A stretch of DNA of 64,000 nt, from NCBI RefSeq assembly GCF_014779765.1, contig NZ_JACXZA010000001.1, positions 620,001-684,000 on the forward strand, read 5' to 3'. Origin of the DNA: Paenibacillus terricola. GTDB taxonomy: Bacteria; Bacillota; Bacilli; Paenibacillales; Paenibacillaceae. Below, piece by piece: positions 63,126 to 64,000 of this stretch. The notes beneath the pieces were generated by a model. The model had not been told where the DNA came from, ran no database searches, and saw only the letters and a program-made list of their open reading frames with translations. The translations under genes and the position numbers were made by a program. How positions within the stretch are numbered: the stretch's first letter is position 1; each line of letters begins with the position of its first letter.

Positions 63126-63162
63126 AAGGCTATCATGCGAATTCGGCTTGATAGCCTTTTTT
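63126..63162 (+). terminator. Orphan plus-strand terminator between divergent genes
   Basis: AAGGCTATCA (63126-63135) with TGATAGCCTT (63149-63158), then TTTT. It is oriented to stop plus-strand transcription, yet no plus-strand gene precedes it since rbsK; the intervening gene is on the minus strand. Confidence 0.75.
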
Positions 63163-63243
63163 GTCATGTGAGCACCGTGTATCCTCTTTGCCCCTCTAGC
63201 CCATTATAAAGTACAATAAACCTGTAAGAAGGATGGGCGATTC

Positions 63244-63981
63244 ATGAAAGAATGGTATGAGCGGAGCTTCGGTGACGATTATATGGTCGTATACAGACAT
63301 CGGAACTGGGAGCGGGCGATTGAGGAAGTCCGTCTAATGATGAGGTGGCTGGAGCTGCCGCAGGGGTCATCACTGCTTGATGTTGGCTGCGGAATGGGCC
63401 GGCATGCGGTGGCACTCGCTGAGATGGGGTATCGAGTGAGCGGAGTCGATCTGTCGGAGCCGCTGCTGGAGGAAGCGCGAGAACATGATGTGAATGGGCA
63501 TGTGCGTTGGGAACATGGAGATATGCGGACGCTGCCTTATCCGGACAGTAGTTTCGATGCGACGTTAAATCTGTTCACGTCGTTTGGTTATTTCAGCGAG
63601 CAGGACAATCGGCGTGTTCTGCATGAGCAGAGGCGCGTATTGCGCTCGGGCGGTAGTTTTGTTATTGATTTTTTGAATGCGGATGAAGTTTCGCGTAAGC
63701 TCGCGCCGTTGTCTGAACATGTGGACGAGCAGACGGGCTGGATGATACGCGAGCAACGGCGAATTGAAAATGGGTCAGTTTGCAAGACGATTACGATTGT
63801 GACGAATTCAGGGGAAGAGCGTCACTATGAAGAATGTGTGAAGCTGTACGGACTGGATTGGTTCGAGGAGGCGCTTGCCGATGTTGGCATGCGTATTACA
63901 CGCATAGCCGGCAGCTATAACGGCGCGAACTATAACGGGTCCGAATCGAAACGGCTTATTATTAGCGGGAGAGCGGATTAA
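63244..63981 (+). CDS. Class I SAM-dependent methyltransferase
   Basis: A 245-residue methyltransferase. Motif I is LLDVGCGMGRHAVALAEMGY, followed by VSGVDLSEPLLEEARE, the WEHGDMRTLPYPDSSFDATLNLFTSFGYF region (motifs II-III) and RVLRSGGSFVIDFLNADEV. The C-terminal region carries an RHYEECVKLYGLDWFEEALADVGM helix-strand pair common in small-molecule methyltransferases. The substrate is unknown. GAAGGATGGG lies upstream of the ATG. Confidence 0.88.
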   Translation: MKEWYERSFGDDYMVVYRHRNWERAIEEVRLMMRWLELPQGSSLLDVGCGMGRHAVALAEMGYRVSGVDLSEPLLEEAREHDVNGHVRWEHGDMRTLPYPDSSFDATLNLFTSFGYFSEQDNRRVLHEQRRVLRSGGSFVIDFLNADEVSRKLAPLSEHVDEQTGWMIREQRRIENGSVCKTITIVTNSGEERHYEECVKLYGLDWFEEALADVGMRITRIAGSYNGANYNGSESKRLIISGRAD

Positions 63982-63983
63982 CA

Positions 63984-64000
63984 ATGACTAATGAACATCA
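63984..64000 (+). CDS. Possible start of a further gene, cut by the window end
   Basis: ATGACTAATGAACATCA begins three bases after the methyltransferase stop, with GGGAGAG about 10 bases before it. Only five codons are visible, so the product cannot be judged. Confidence 0.25.

Overview
The window reads as a chromosome segment of a spore-forming Firmicute, most likely Paenibacillus or a close relative in the Paenibacillaceae. The reasons are: spore-coat genes (cotJABC, yheC/yheD-type ATP-grasps, ytrH/ytrI, ytvI); Bacillus-type gene order (ytoI-ytpI, ytrH-ytrI-dnaE, accD-accA-pyk-fxsA-ytvI-citZ-icd-mdh); strong AGGAGG-type ribosome sites with many GTG/TTG starts; and roughly half G+C. No rRNA, tRNA, CRISPR array, prophage or transposase gene was found.

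Layout. 1-6.8 kb: the 3' part of a YunD-like metallophosphatase, an HD-GYP protein, the radical-SAM protein YfkAB, a CNNM/CorC-type membrane protein, then cotJABC. 6.8-12 kb: a DUF2935 protein, two tandem glycosyltransferase-like paralogues (the second without the DxD motif), and a translationally coupled sugar isomerase/epimerase and Gfo/Idh/MocA oxidoreductase. 12.3-20.2 kb: odhAB (2-oxoglutarate dehydrogenase E1/E2), a GNAT enzyme, an aldo/keto reductase, a small membrane protein and a DacA/DacF-type carboxypeptidase. 20.2-21 kb: a 293-bp tandem repeat. 21-27.8 kb, minus strand: an operon of five YheC/YheD-type ATP-grasp paralogues with an embedded GNAT gene, divergent from yheA. 28-35 kb: ytoI, a methyltransferase that appears to need an ATT start, ytpI, a divergent MmyB-like regulator/fabF pair with back-to-back promoters, and ytrHI behind an excellent sigma-E promoter. 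35-45 kb: dnaE, a repeat-rich gap, pgpA, accDA, pyk and a thioesterase. 45-56 kb: fxsA, ytvI, a tail-to-tail ppk/ppx pair and the TCA genes citZ-icd-mdh. 56-64 kb: recQ, a membrane protein, a KDG-type kinase, type 2 IPP isomerase coupled to ribokinase, a LacI regulator and a methyltransferase.

Working together: odhAB, citZ, icd and mdh cover much of the TCA cycle. accDA with a stand-alone fabF serves fatty-acid synthesis, and dnaE/recQ serve replication and repair. Sporulation genes are spread over at least four loci. Compared with Bacillus subtilis, pfkA is absent between accA and pyk, and nrnA is absent between ytpI and ytrI, where a regulator/fabF pair sits instead.

The most unusual content is structural. 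About eleven different G+C-rich hairpins are tiled end to end inside the dnaE coding sequence. A six-copy array of 60-62-bp hairpins with compensatory changes lies between icd and mdh. A 67-bp palindromic repeat lies directly upstream of fxsA, and a dispersed palindromic element has copies beside dnaE, pgpA, icd and recQ.
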